A stretch of 64,000 nucleotides of DNA. Source: an uncultured Coriobacteriaceae bacterium (GTDB taxonomy: Bacteria > Actinomycetota > Coriobacteriia > Coriobacteriales > Coriobacteriaceae). Numbering within the stretch: position 1 is the first letter of the stretch; each line of letters begins with the position of its first letter. Below, one piece after another: positions 1 through 7,875 of the stretch. The stretch lies in contig CALULH010000010.1 in the NCBI GenBank assembly GCA_944321435.1, forward strand, positions 1 to 64,000, given 5' to 3'. Under the pieces are notes generated by a model that did not search any database, was not told the origin of the DNA, and saw only the letters and a list, made by a program, of their open reading frames with translations. The translations under genes and the position numbers were made by a program.

Positions 1-70
1 CGTCTCACTGGGTGCGGAAACGCGCCATCCGCTCAAAGCGTCTCGCTGAGGTTGAAAATCAACCCGTGCC

Positions 71-174
71 GGGCCGAGGCGGCTGTTCCCTTGGCGCTCA
101 TATGCGCCCGCGGTCTTCTCGCTTCGCTCGAAGGCGGGCTTAAAATCGCCCCAAGGGAACAGCCGCCTCGGCCC
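71..174. repeat. Long inverted repeat in the non-coding left end
   Basis: Two 24-bp arms at 71-94 and 151-174 are perfect inverted copies of each other (GGGCCGAGGCGGCTG... and its complement). The 56 bp between them hold further small palindromes, for example GCCCGC at 107 against GCGGGC at 132. The element lies downstream of the minus-strand gene that stops at 277, so it could be a processed or terminating RNA structure, or an intergenic palindromic repeat. There is no T-run after either arm, so a simple intrinsic terminator is not clearly indicated. I see no gene in positions 1-276. Confidence 0.6.
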
Positions 175-276
175 TCGACGCCTCCGTCTGCGAAGAGATG
201 GACGGGATTTGTTCGGGACGGTGCCTTTTGTTGTTAATGAATCTTTGCGGGGTGGCTCGGCCTCTGAGCGCGATGC

Positions 277-741
277 CTACTTGCCTGCCAGCTCCTTGAG
301 GATGTCTAGGGTGAAGATTACGGCGTCCTCTATGCAGCCGGGGCAGGTGCGGATCACCTGGCCGCCTCCGACGCCCTTGAGCTCGCGGCAGATGGTAGTG
401 GTGTTCTTGTCGCGCCAACGCGTGAGCAGAGCGCGGTCGAGAGCGTAGGTGGCGCCCTTGGTCGTGGGGGTCTCGGGGCCGGCGCTGTTCACCAGGCCCA
501 GAACCACCATGGCGCCGGTGAGGGCGCCGCAGGTCTCGGTGGTGCCGCCCATGCCGGAGCCGAACGCCTCCGTGGCTTGGAAAAGAAGCGTTTCGTCCAC
601 GCCCAGGTATGGCGCGAAGGCGCAGGCTACGCCCTGCGCGCAGTTGTAGCCGCGGCTGGCGCGCAGGTCAACCGCATGCGCGGCGAGTTCGGCGGGATCG
701 AGGGAGCAGATGACTTGGATCTGCTCGGGAGTGATTGCCAT
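277..741 (-). CDS. C_GCAxxG_C_C family redox protein
   Basis: This 154-residue protein belongs to the C_GCAxxG_C_C family of small proteins with conserved cysteines, thought to be redox active. Family cysteines are visible at C34 (in GYNCAQGVAC), C71 (in TETCGALTGA), in TICRELKG and in the late CPGC motif. The ATG at 741 was chosen because AAAGGA lies ten bases upstream; a longer in-frame start at 795 has no ribosome site and would run into the hairpin at 781-815. No membrane segment or signal peptide is visible. It is probably transcribed alone or with the flavin reductase upstream. The family assignment is secure; the substrate is unknown. Confidence 0.88.
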   Translation of the reverse strand: MAITPEQIQVICSLDPAELAAHAVDLRASRGYNCAQGVACAFAPYLGVDETLLFQATEAFGSGMGGTTETCGALTGAMVVLGLVNSAGPETPTTKGATYALDRALLTRWRDKNTTTICRELKGVGGGQVIRTCPGCIEDAVIFTLDILKELAGK

Positions 742-780
742 AGCGGGGGTCCTTTCTCGTAGCGGGTGCACACCCGGCAA

Positions 781-815
781 AGCGCCCTGCGGCATCGCTT
801 GAGCCGCAGGGCGCT
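781..815 (-). terminator. Hairpin between the flavin reductase and C_GCAxxG genes
   Basis: A perfect 13-bp stem (AGCGCCCTGCGGC and its complement) with a 9-nt loop sits just after the stop of the minus-strand flavin reductase gene. Only two T residues follow on the minus strand, so it would be a weak intrinsic terminator or a 3-prime stabilising hairpin. Confidence 0.5.
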
Positions 816-858
816 TGCCGGCAAACGTTCTTATCTTAAGCCCTTGATCGGCGTTTCC

Positions 859-1368
859 TTAGGAAGCCACGTAGGAGCTGGCCTTGGGCGGGGTCTTGCC
901 CTTGAGCACGCTGTGGTAGTAGCCGTAGGTCATAGGCTTGCCCTCGCCCACCTTCTCGGCCTGGGTGACCTGACCGATGAACAGGTAGTGCGAACCCACG
1001 TCCACCGTCTGCACCAGCTTGGCGCTCATGACGGCGCAGATGTGCTCGGGGCTGTAGGGGCAGCCGTCGTCGGTGGTGGCGCAGCCGTACTTGTCGAACT
1101 TGTCGTAGTTCTCGCTCGTGCGGAACCCGAAGTTGCCGATATAGGGCATATCGGCCGTCTCGTCCAGCACGGTGACGGCAAAGGCCCCCGCCCGACGGAT
1201 AACGTCGGCGCTGAAGTTGCCTTTGTTGACGGCAACCATAACCTGGATGGGCTCTGCGGTGACCTGGGTGGCGGTGTTGATAAGGCATCCGACCTTATGC
1301 TCTCCGTCGTCGGCGCTCACCACGTACAGGCCGTAACTCATGGAGAACAGTGCAGTGGGATCGAGCAT
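859..1368 (-). CDS. Flavin reductase domain protein (FMN-binding split barrel)
   Basis: This 169-residue protein matches the flavin reductase-like family: an FMN-binding split barrel opening with a hydrophobic stretch and the VGCLINTATQVTAEP segment typical of the flavin pocket, followed by the GxFAVTVL strand. Relatives reduce FMN with NAD(P)H or form the flavin half of high-molecular-weight rubredoxins. This protein has no fused rubredoxin domain. The ATG at 1368 is preceded by GAGGGGACTCCT; an upstream in-frame start at 1494 lacks a ribosome site. The neighbouring C_GCAxxG redox protein suggests a shared electron-transfer or oxygen-stress role, but that is inference from position. Confidence 0.85.
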   Translation of the reverse strand: MLDPTALFSMSYGLYVVSADDGEHKVGCLINTATQVTAEPIQVMVAVNKGNFSADVIRRAGAFAVTVLDETADMPYIGNFGFRTSENYDKFDKYGCATTDDGCPYSPEHICAVMSAKLVQTVDVGSHYLFIGQVTQAEKVGEGKPMTYGYYHSVLKGKTPPKASSYVAS

Positions 1369-1511
1369 AGGAGTCCCCTCTCTGGTAGCGTTAACGCCCG
1401 GCAACCGCCGGAGCGGGGCGCCCGGCGCGGGCGCCTGAGAGGTTTCTACCCATCTGCCGAGCGGAGAAACGAAGGCCGGCGAACGGCCAGCCACCTATGC
1501 TATGGGGGAAT

Positions 1512-1595
1512 CGCTGCCATTTGCCATTGGGGACGGGTACCTATGGCAGTCGGGCGTCTGCCATAGGTACCCGTCCCCAATGGCAAATGGCAGCG
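1512..1595. repeat. Perfect 38-bp palindromic hairpin, GGGACGGGTAC family
   Basis: Two perfect 38-bp arms (1512-1549 and 1558-1595) flank an 8-nt loop. The core GGGACGGGTAC followed by TATGGCAG recurs in the hairpin at 24650-24713. It lies between the smpB stop and the flavin reductase start on the minus strand. Arms this long and precise, with a second copy elsewhere, suggest a mobile or REP-like palindromic element rather than a plain terminator. No REP-associated transposase gene is present in the window. Confidence 0.8.
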
Positions 1596-1633
1596 ACCGG
1601 CCCCATACGCAGATGCGGCCGCCCCGCCGTCGG

Positions 1634-2104
1634 TCAGTAGCGGTTACGGTCTTTGAGGGCGCGCTCGATATCGCGCTGAACCTCGCGCTTAGCCATGTCC
1701 TGACGCTTGTCGTAGAGCTTCTTGCCGCGGCCCAGGCCCACGCGCAGCTTCACGCGGTTGTTCTCGTCAAAGTAGAGCTCGAGCGGCACCAGGGCCACGC
1801 CGCGTTGGCGCAGCTTGACGTCCAGCTGCTGGATCTCGCGTTTGTGGAGCAGGAGCTTGCGGCGCCGGTCAGGGTCGCGGTTCCACACGCCGCCGTTGCT
1901 GTACGGATGGATGTGCATGCCGACAAGCCACGCCTCGCCGCCCCTGACCAGGCAGAACGTGTCGGTGATCTGGGCGGCGCGCTCGCGCAGGCTCTTGACC
2001 TCGGTGCCGCTGAGCACCAGGCCCGCCTCGAACGTCTCGTCGATGAAGTACTCGTGATGGGCGCTGCGGTTCTTGGCGATGACCTTCTTTTCCTTACGCG
2101 CCAT
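1634..2104 (-). CDS. smpB: SsrA-binding protein SmpB
   Basis: This 156-residue protein is SmpB, which binds tmRNA and brings it to stalled ribosomes for trans-translation. Near the N-terminus it has the family blocks NRSAHHEYFIDETFEAGLVL and GTEVKSLR, and it ends in the basic GRGKKLYDKRQDMAKRE tail that enters the ribosomal mRNA channel. The start ATG at 2104 overlaps the 3-prime end of the upstream TPR gene by 11 nt, which implies translational coupling; the longer in-frame start at 2176 lies inside that gene. The gene ends with TGA. Together with rnr it forms a trans-translation and non-stop mRNA decay operon. Confidence 0.98.
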   Translation of the reverse strand: MARKEKKVIAKNRSAHHEYFIDETFEAGLVLSGTEVKSLRERAAQITDTFCLVRGGEAWLVGMHIHPYSNGGVWNRDPDRRRKLLLHKREIQQLDVKLRQRGVALVPLELYFDENNRVKLRVGLGRGKKLYDKRQDMAKREVQRDIERALKDRNRY

Positions 2105-2999
2105 GGGCCTCGGCCTCCCCTTGGCCGGACGGTGCGGCGCCGGCGGCAGCGCGCTTCTCGGCCGCCAGCTCCGCATCGGACTCGCGAATAAGCTGGATCA
2201 GCGCCTTGCAGGCATCCTCGCCGATCAGGTTGCGGGCGCGCACGGTGAGGCGCGCGGCCTCGTGGGTGTCCCCGCTGTCCAAGGCGTCGCTCGCGCACAT
2301 GAGCAGGCACACGCAGACCTCGGCGTTGGCCCCAGCGGGCAGCCCCTCCTCGGCAAGGCGCGCAACCACGACCTCATCCGCATAGGCGTCGGCGTCCGGT
2401 ACCCCCCGCCCCACGAGGTCGGCCAGCGCCTGCACGCGCGCGTCACCGGCCGAGAGGCTCTGCGCAACGCGCAGGCAACCGACCGCCGGCTCGGGCTTGT
2501 CGGTCTCCAAAAACCACTGGCCGAAGTTCACGTACGCGCGGGCCAGCTCGCGCGCCTCGCTCGCGCGCTCCATCACCGAATGGGACAGCGCCAGCCATTC
2601 CTGGGTATCGCCGGCGGCGCGCTTGAGCTCGGCCAGGTCAAGACGGTACGCGCATCTCATGGGATTCCAGCGCACCGCCTGCGCCAACGCACGCGCGGCC
2701 TCGTCCATACGCTCCTGGCGGATCAGCGCATAGCCCAGGTCGGCGTACACGCGGTCGAGCGGCACGTCCACGTTCACCAGGGTGCGCGGATCGTTCTCCA
2801 CGCGGCGGTACGCGATGCGCTCCCACGGCGCCTCGAAGGAGAAGTACTGGGTATCGTCGGTGGTCACCAGCTCGGTGGCGGCGTAGTCCTCGATCTGCTC
2901 GACCATGCGCTCGAGCACGGGTTCGGCCGTGGCGATCTCGTCGGCCGCGAGCAGGCGCTCGGCGTACGCCACGTCGGCCAAGGTCACGGGCAAGTTCAT
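2094..2999 (-). CDS. TPR-like protein of unknown function between rnr and smpB
   Basis: This 301-residue soluble protein is rich in alanine and arginine and built of helical hairpins. Stretches such as VYADLGYALIRQERMDEAARALAQAVRWNP and ELARAYVNFGQWFLETDKPEPAVGCLRVAQSL (about residues 87-190) have the spacing of tetratricopeptide repeats. No catalytic motif or signal peptide is visible. ATG 2999 is preceded by GGAAGGA; the ATG at 3020 has no ribosome site. It begins 27 bases after the rnr stop and overlaps smpB by 11 nt, so it is co-expressed with both. A role as adaptor in ribosome rescue or RNase R recruitment is plausible from position only. Confidence 0.85.
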   Translation of the reverse strand: MNLPVTLADVAYAERLLAADEIATAEPVLERMVEQIEDYAATELVTTDDTQYFSFEAPWERIAYRRVENDPRTLVNVDVPLDRVYADLGYALIRQERMDEAARALAQAVRWNPMRCAYRLDLAELKRAAGDTQEWLALSHSVMERASEARELARAYVNFGQWFLETDKPEPAVGCLRVAQSLSAGDARVQALADLVGRGVPDADAYADEVVVARLAEEGLPAGANAEVCVCLLMCASDALDSGDTHEAARLTVRARNLIGEDACKALIQLIRESDAELAAEKRAAAGAAPSGQGEAEAHGA

Positions 3000-3026
3000 A
3001 GCGGTCCTTCCGTTTTGCATCGGGTC

Positions 3027-5135
3027 TCAGTGTAGCGCACCCGTCGCGTGTATCAAGGCAAGATCCAGGTGCCCGCGCAGCTCGTCGGTGGCCTTGACCT
3101 CCACGATCACGCGCTGCCCCAGCGTGATGACCGTGCCGGTGGCGGTACCCGTCACGCGCAGGCGCACCGGGTCCACCTCCCAGTACTGGTTACCGCCCAG
3201 GTCGTGCAGGTGCACCATGCCCTCGGCCTGCGTGTCCTCCAGCCGCACGAAGACGCCGTTCTCGGACACCCACGAAACCGCGCCCGCCGCACGCTCGCCG
3301 ATGCGCGCCGTGTAGTACTGCGCGATCTTGACCTTCTCGGACGCATGCTGCGCGGCGTCGGCAGCGCGCTCCTGGTCCGAGGAGTGGCGGCAGATCTGCG
3401 GCAGCACGCGGTCGAGCGCCTGCGGACCGCGCCCCGTGAGCGCCGGCTCGGCGGCCCGTGCCGCGGCCTTGCCCGTCCGCTCGCGCAAAAGCTGCAGCTT
3501 GAGCACGCGGTGGACGATAAGATCCGGGTAGCGGCGGATGGGGCTCGTGAAGTGGCAGTACGCCGGCGCGCCCAGCGCGTAGTGCCCCTGGTTCTCGGGC
3601 TTGTAGAGCGCCCGCTGCATGGCGCGCAGCAGAAGCGCGTTCACGAGCGGCGCCGTGGGCTCGCCGGCCGTGCGCTTGATAACCTGCTCGATGGCGCGAC
3701 GGTCGCCGCCGCGCACGTCGAGCGCGTCAGCGCGGCTGATAACGCCGACCTCGGCGAGGGTCGCCGCGGCGTTGGCCAGGCTGTCGGGCGCGGGTGCGTC
3801 GTGCACGCGGTAGGCGGCGGCCAAGCGCGCGTCGGCGAGCTTCTCGGCCACGCACTCGTTGGCCAGGAGCATGGCCTCCTCCACCAGGCCCGTGGCCGCG
3901 GTGCGGCGGCGCACCGCAATGGCCGTGGGCGCGCCGTCCGCGTCCACCAGCGGGCGCACCTCCACGGTGTCGAAGTCAATGGCCCCGCGCTTGCGGCGGA
4001 TCTCCTGGCGTTTCTCGGCCAGCTCGTTTGCGCAGGCGAGAAACGCGGCGAGCCCCTCCGCCGGGAGGCTCTCGGCATGCGCCGCACGGGCCACCTCGGC
4101 GCCGTCCTTCTCGCCCGCGAGGATGGCGTCGACCGTGCCGTAATCCAGGCGCAGCTTGGAGCGGATCACGCTGGGGTAGGCCTCGTAAGCGCGCACGCGG
4201 CCCTTGCGGTCGAGCTCGATGTCGACCGTCATGGCCAGGCGGTCCTCCGCCGGGCGCAGGGAGCACAGGTCGTTGGAGAGGCGCTCCGGCAGCATGGGCA
4301 GCACGCGGTCAGCCAAGTAGACCGAGGTGGCGCGGCTGCGGGCCGCCAGGTCAATGGAACTGTCCCACGCCACGTAGTGCGACACGTCGGCAATGTGCAC
4401 GCCCAGGGAGTAGCCGCCCTGTGGCGTGCGCTCCAAGGAGATGGCGTCGTCGAAATCGCGCGCGTCCACCGGGTCGATGGTCAGCAGAAAGCGGTCCCGG
4501 ATGTCGCGGCGCAGAGGCTCCTCCAGTGCGGCGTCAACGTCCAAGATGAGCGCGTCAGCCTCGGCCAGGGCGGCGGCGGGGTACTCGTCCGTAAGGTCGT
4601 ACTGCGCCATGATGCTCTGGATGCCCAGGTCGACCGCGTCTTCGCGGCCGATGCAACGCTCGACGGTGACGATACCGGCCTCCTGGCGTGTGGGATAGGC
4701 GAGGATGCGCACGGCAACCACGTCACCGGGGCTTACGCTCAGGCGCGCCGGGCTCGGGTCATCCGGTAGCACGAAGAAGTCATGGCGCAAGCGCGCGTCC
4801 AAGGGCCGGACGGCGCCCAACGGCCCCGCAGGCTGGTAGATGCCGAGAAACACGTGCGTGGCGCGCTCGATCACCGTCTGGACCACGGCGCGAACCTCGC
4901 CGCCGCGCACATGGTGCAGGGAGACGCCTACGGTGTCGCCATTCATGGCCTCGCGCAGGCCGTGCTTGGACAGGCGGAAGGTTCCCTCCGCCGTCTCCAC
5001 GCGGGCCACGCCGTTGCCCGTGACGCGCAGCGTGCCGGTCAGCGCCGCCCGCTGCTTGCGCCGCGCCGCGGCATGCGCCCCGCCGCGCCCGCGGCCACCA
5101 CGCCGCGCGCTGTTCCTGCTCTTGCCTCGTCCCAT
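3027..5135 (-). CDS. rnr: Ribonuclease R (RNB-family 3-prime to 5-prime exoribonuclease)
   Basis: This 702-residue protein is RNase R, a processive hydrolytic 3-prime exonuclease that degrades structured and non-stop mRNA. In order it has a basic Arg/Gly-rich start (1-30), a cold-shock-like OB region (about 30-170), the RNB catalytic domain with the metal-binding acidic motif DPVDARDFDD at residues 221-230, and a C-terminal S1 domain (about 615-700). Unlike E. coli RNase R it has no N-terminal helix-turn-helix and no long lysine-rich tail. ATG 5135 has GGAAGGAG upstream. It heads the rnr-TPR-smpB operon, which fits the known RNase R-SmpB-tmRNA partnership. Confidence 0.97.
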   Translation of the reverse strand: MGRGKSRNSARRGGRGRGGAHAAARRKQRAALTGTLRVTGNGVARVETAEGTFRLSKHGLREAMNGDTVGVSLHHVRGGEVRAVVQTVIERATHVFLGIYQPAGPLGAVRPLDARLRHDFFVLPDDPSPARLSVSPGDVVAVRILAYPTRQEAGIVTVERCIGREDAVDLGIQSIMAQYDLTDEYPAAALAEADALILDVDAALEEPLRRDIRDRFLLTIDPVDARDFDDAISLERTPQGGYSLGVHIADVSHYVAWDSSIDLAARSRATSVYLADRVLPMLPERLSNDLCSLRPAEDRLAMTVDIELDRKGRVRAYEAYPSVIRSKLRLDYGTVDAILAGEKDGAEVARAAHAESLPAEGLAAFLACANELAEKRQEIRRKRGAIDFDTVEVRPLVDADGAPTAIAVRRRTAATGLVEEAMLLANECVAEKLADARLAAAYRVHDAPAPDSLANAAATLAEVGVISRADALDVRGGDRRAIEQVIKRTAGEPTAPLVNALLLRAMQRALYKPENQGHYALGAPAYCHFTSPIRRYPDLIVHRVLKLQLLRERTGKAAARAAEPALTGRGPQALDRVLPQICRHSSDQERAADAAQHASEKVKIAQYYTARIGERAAGAVSWVSENGVFVRLEDTQAEGMVHLHDLGGNQYWEVDPVRLRVTGTATGTVITLGQRVIVEVKATDELRGHLDLALIHATGALH

Positions 5136-5212
5136 GCCGGGACTCCTTCCGTTCGTTACGATTCGCGAGAAATCCGCACGCCCCGCCGAGAAGCCTCTCG
5201 CCCCCCCCTCGC

Positions 5213-5283
5213 AAAATCACACTGAAAGGTGCAGAATCGGCGCCACAGGCAGCATATTCTGCACCTTTCGGTGCGATTATTTT
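5213..5283. repeat. Hairpin of the AATCGCACCG family, upstream of rnr
   Basis: The outer arms AAAATCACACTGAAAGGTGC and GCACCTTTCGGTGCGATTAT form a long imperfect stem extending through CAGAAT/ATTCTG. The ends match the hairpins at 19077, 22234 and 52737 (AATCGCACCG and its complement), but the interior is unrelated. An A-run on the left and a T-run on the right would allow bidirectional termination. It lies in the 433-bp gap between ftsX and rnr. Confidence 0.7.
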
Positions 5284-5436
5284 CGAGAAGGAAGCACCTA
5301 CGTGAGGAGCGCTGGGAGAGGCCGTGCGTGGGGCTCCGAGGTTTATTCCCTGGCGCAGTTCCGCATGAGCAGAAGGCGCCGTTGCCGGCGCGCCGTCTTC
5401 CCCACTCAACCAAGCCCGATAAGAGAAGCGCAGGGC

Positions 5437-5541
5437 GGCCGGGCATATCGTCCCGCGCGCAGTTCTGCAGACGCAGGAGGCCCCGTTTCCGGGGCCTCCG
5501 TCGCGTCGAAGCTGTTTGAGCACGGGATGATATGCCCGGCC
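5437..5541. other. Three-stem palindromic structure after ftsX
   Basis: Outer arms of 19 bp (5437-5455 and 5523-5541, one mismatch, GGCCGGGCATATC...) enclose a perfect 10-bp hairpin GGAGGCCCCG/CGGGGCCTCC (5476-5499) and a small GCAG..CTGC stem. It starts 28 bases after the ftsX stop on the minus strand. No T-run follows, so it is either a Rho-independent-like 3-prime structure of the ftsEX mRNA or an intergenic repeat. The rest of 5284-5436 shows no gene. Confidence 0.55.
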
Positions 5542-5568
5542 ACCCCTGGGGAGCGAGCTTCTCGCTTG

Positions 5569-6489
5569 CTAAACCTTGAGGTAGCGCCGCATGGCGATAG
5601 CCGAGCCAAACAGGCCGATCACCAAGCCGATGGCGATCATGATGGCATAGGTCAGCAGGAACTCCTGGATCGGCACGTTGAAGTTGAGGAAGCTCAAGGA
5701 CCCGGACGCCAGCTGCGGGAGCAGGACGTTGCGGATGATCTCGAGCACGCCGATGGCCAGGACCGCGCCGATGATCGCCTGAAGGACGCCCTCGGTCACG
5801 AACGGGCCGCGGATGAAGCTGTTGGAGGCGCCGACCAGGCGCATGATGGCGATCTCGCGGCGGCGGGCCGTGATGGACAGGCGAATGGTGTTGTTGATGA
5901 AGATGAACGCCACGAAGGTGAGCAGCGCCACCAGGACCACGGCCGCGATGCGCACGTAGCTGGTGAAGTCGAAGAGGCGCTCGACCTCCTCGCTGCCGTA
6001 CTGCACGCTGCCCTGGATATCGCCGCCGTCGGCGTAGGACTGGTAGTCGGAGTCGTTGCGGATCTCCTGGGCCATGTCGGCGACCTGCGAGGAGTCATCC
6101 ATCTCGACCAGCAGCGAACGCGGCAGGGGGTTCTCGTTGTCAAGGCCCTCCAGCACGTCGTCGGCCGAGGAGAGACTGGAGCTGTACTCGGCCCAGGCCT
6201 CATCCTTAGAGATGGTCTGGACGTTGCGTACGTTATCCCAGTCGGCGACCTTGTCGGCGAACGCCTGGAAATCGTCATCGGATACGGAATCGTCGATGTA
6301 GACGCGCACGGTTACGGAATCCTCGACCGTGCCCAGAACATTGCTGATCATGATCGAGCCGATGGCGAAAAGCCCGATGATGAAGAGGGACAGGAAGATG
6401 GTGATGATGCCGCCGAAGCTCGTGGACCAGTTGCGGCGGAAGTGCTTGCCTGCCTCACGCAGGGAGTAGCCAAGGTTAGAGGGCATCAT
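5569..6489 (-). CDS. ftsX: Cell division ABC transporter permease FtsX
   Basis: This 306-residue protein is FtsX, the membrane partner of FtsE, which relays ATP hydrolysis to cell-wall hydrolases at the division site. It has an N-terminal transmembrane helix (about 25-50), a roughly 120-residue extracellular domain starting with VRVYIDDSVSDDDF, then three helices in the C-terminal FtsX domain with the cytoplasmic SITARRREIAIMRLVGAS coupling segment. Two adjacent ATG codons (6489 and 6486) overlap the end of ftsE by up to 14 nt; 6489 is taken because GGGGAGG lies at a usable distance. Overlap with ftsE implies coupled translation and a 1:1 complex. Confidence 0.95.
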   Translation of the reverse strand: MMPSNLGYSLREAGKHFRRNWSTSFGGIITIFLSLFIIGLFAIGSIMISNVLGTVEDSVTVRVYIDDSVSDDDFQAFADKVADWDNVRNVQTISKDEAWAEYSSSLSSADDVLEGLDNENPLPRSLLVEMDDSSQVADMAQEIRNDSDYQSYADGGDIQGSVQYGSEEVERLFDFTSYVRIAAVVLVALLTFVAFIFINNTIRLSITARRREIAIMRLVGASNSFIRGPFVTEGVLQAIIGAVLAIGVLEIIRNVLLPQLASGSLSFLNFNVPIQEFLLTYAIMIAIGLVIGLFGSAIAMRRYLKV

Positions 6490-7690
6490 AGAATCCGTAG
6501 CCTCCCCTCTCTTGATCGCGGACAACATGGCCGGCCTCGAGCGCCACGACGCGGCGCTGCATGGAGTCGACCATCTCACGGTCGTGGGTTGCCACGACCA
6601 CCGTGGTGCCCGTATGGTTGATGCGCTCCAGCAGCTTCATGATGCCCAGCGAAATGGCCGGGTCCAAGTTGCCGGTGGGCTCGTCGCAGATGAGCAGCGG
6701 CGGACGGTTGACCATGGCGCGGGCAACGCTCACGCGCTGCTGCTCGCCGCCGGAGAGCTGGTCGGGCATGGCGTTGAGCTTCTCGCCCAGGCCGACCAGG
6801 CGCAGCACCTCGGGAACCTGCGCGCGGATAACGCCGCGCGGCTTGCCGATGCACTCGAGCGCAAAGGCCACGTTCTCGTACACCGTCTTGTTGGGCAGCA
6901 GCTTGTAGTCTTGGAACACGATGCCCATCTGACGGCGCAGGTACGGTACCTTGCGGTTCTTGATCTTCATGAGATCCTGGCCGGCCACCATGATGGAGCC
7001 CGAGGTGGGCTTGAGCTCGCGCATGATGGAACGCAGCAGCGTGGTCTTGCCCGAGCCGGAGTGGCCGACGAGGAACACGAACTCGCCCGGATAGATGTCC
7101 AGCGTGATGTTGTCGAGCGCCGGCTTGTTGGGCTGCGCGGGATAGACCTTGGTGAGGTTGCGCAGCGAGATGACCGGCTGCGCGCCCTCCTCGCGTGCCT
7201 TCTCGCCCGGAGTGGGCTCGGAGGAGGCGCCCATGGGCGCGAAGACGGTGGTGAAGCCGGGGTCGTTGAGGACCTGGTTGACGGCCTGGACCTCCTGGGC
7301 TTGGTCGCTTGTGACCTCGGGGTTGTCGTAGATGTTCTGCGGCGCGGGCGCGGCGGGCGCCAACGGGTCGGGCACCGACGGGATGGCACGGTGCAGCGCG
7401 GCGGGCGCGGCGGCAGAAGCCGCTGGAACGACCGGGGCCGGCGCGGTCTGCGCGGCAGCGGGCTGCGGTGCGGGCGCAGCCGTGTCCTGGGCGTCGGCAT
7501 CAGCGGTCGCCCACAGCGTAACATCCTCGGCTGCTTGCTGGTTTACCTGGTCAGTTGCTTGACGATGCGCGCCTGCGGGCGCGTATCCTTCCCCTTGGGG
7601 GGCACCCTGCGGAGCCTCGGCATGTTGCTCGCTCATCTGAGGAGTCTGCGCTACCGGCTCAGCGTCGGGTTTACGAAAGTGGTTGCCCAC
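6476..7690 (-). CDS. ftsE: Cell division ATP-binding protein FtsE with long N-terminal extension
   Basis: This 404-residue protein is the ABC ATPase FtsE. The core (about residues 172-404) shows Walker A GHSGSGKT, signature LSGGEQQR, Walker [13 protein letters not shown] and the switch histidine in ATHDR. Typical FtsE is about 225 residues; here some 170 residues rich in Ala, Pro and Gln precede the core and look disordered. The GTG at 7690 was chosen because GAAGGAG sits five bases upstream; the ATG at 7753 and the internal ATG at 7636 lack good ribosome sites. Either of the upstream choices keeps most of the extension, so it is not a start artefact. Confidence 0.95.
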   Translation of the reverse strand: MGNHFRKPDAEPVAQTPQMSEQHAEAPQGAPQGEGYAPAGAHRQATDQVNQQAAEDVTLWATADADAQDTAAPAPQPAAAQTAPAPVVPAASAAAPAALHRAIPSVPDPLAPAAPAPQNIYDNPEVTSDQAQEVQAVNQVLNDPGFTTVFAPMGASSEPTPGEKAREEGAQPVISLRNLTKVYPAQPNKPALDNITLDIYPGEFVFLVGHSGSGKTTLLRSIMRELKPTSGSIMVAGQDLMKIKNRKVPYLRRQMGIVFQDYKLLPNKTVYENVAFALECIGKPRGVIRAQVPEVLRLVGLGEKLNAMPDQLSGGEQQRVSVARAMVNRPPLLICDEPTGNLDPAISLGIMKLLERINHTGTTVVVATHDREMVDSMQRRVVALEAGHVVRDQERGGYGFYDAL

Positions 7691-7734
7691 TAGAGCTCCT
7701 TCATGTCGTACGTTTAATCTGCCTGAGCTTCTCC

Positions 7735-7743
7735 ATTCTAGCA
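7735..7743 (-). promoter_or_regulatory. Extended -10 promoter for ftsEX
   Basis: The minus strand reads TGCTAGAAT, an extended -10 element (TGN plus TAGAAT), about 45 bases before the GTG of ftsE. No convincing -35 is seen, as is common for extended -10 promoters. Closely similar words precede secA, rpmE and the HAD gene at 15258. Confidence 0.5.
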
Positions 7744-7875
7744 AACGGAGCACCCATACATTAAACGGGCACAGACGGACAAGCCGCCTGAACCCGTCTT
7801 TGATGAGAGAATACCCAGCTCATGCCCTGCGCCGCGCCCAAGCCGGGCAGCGGGCGGGGCTGTGCCCGCAAAACG

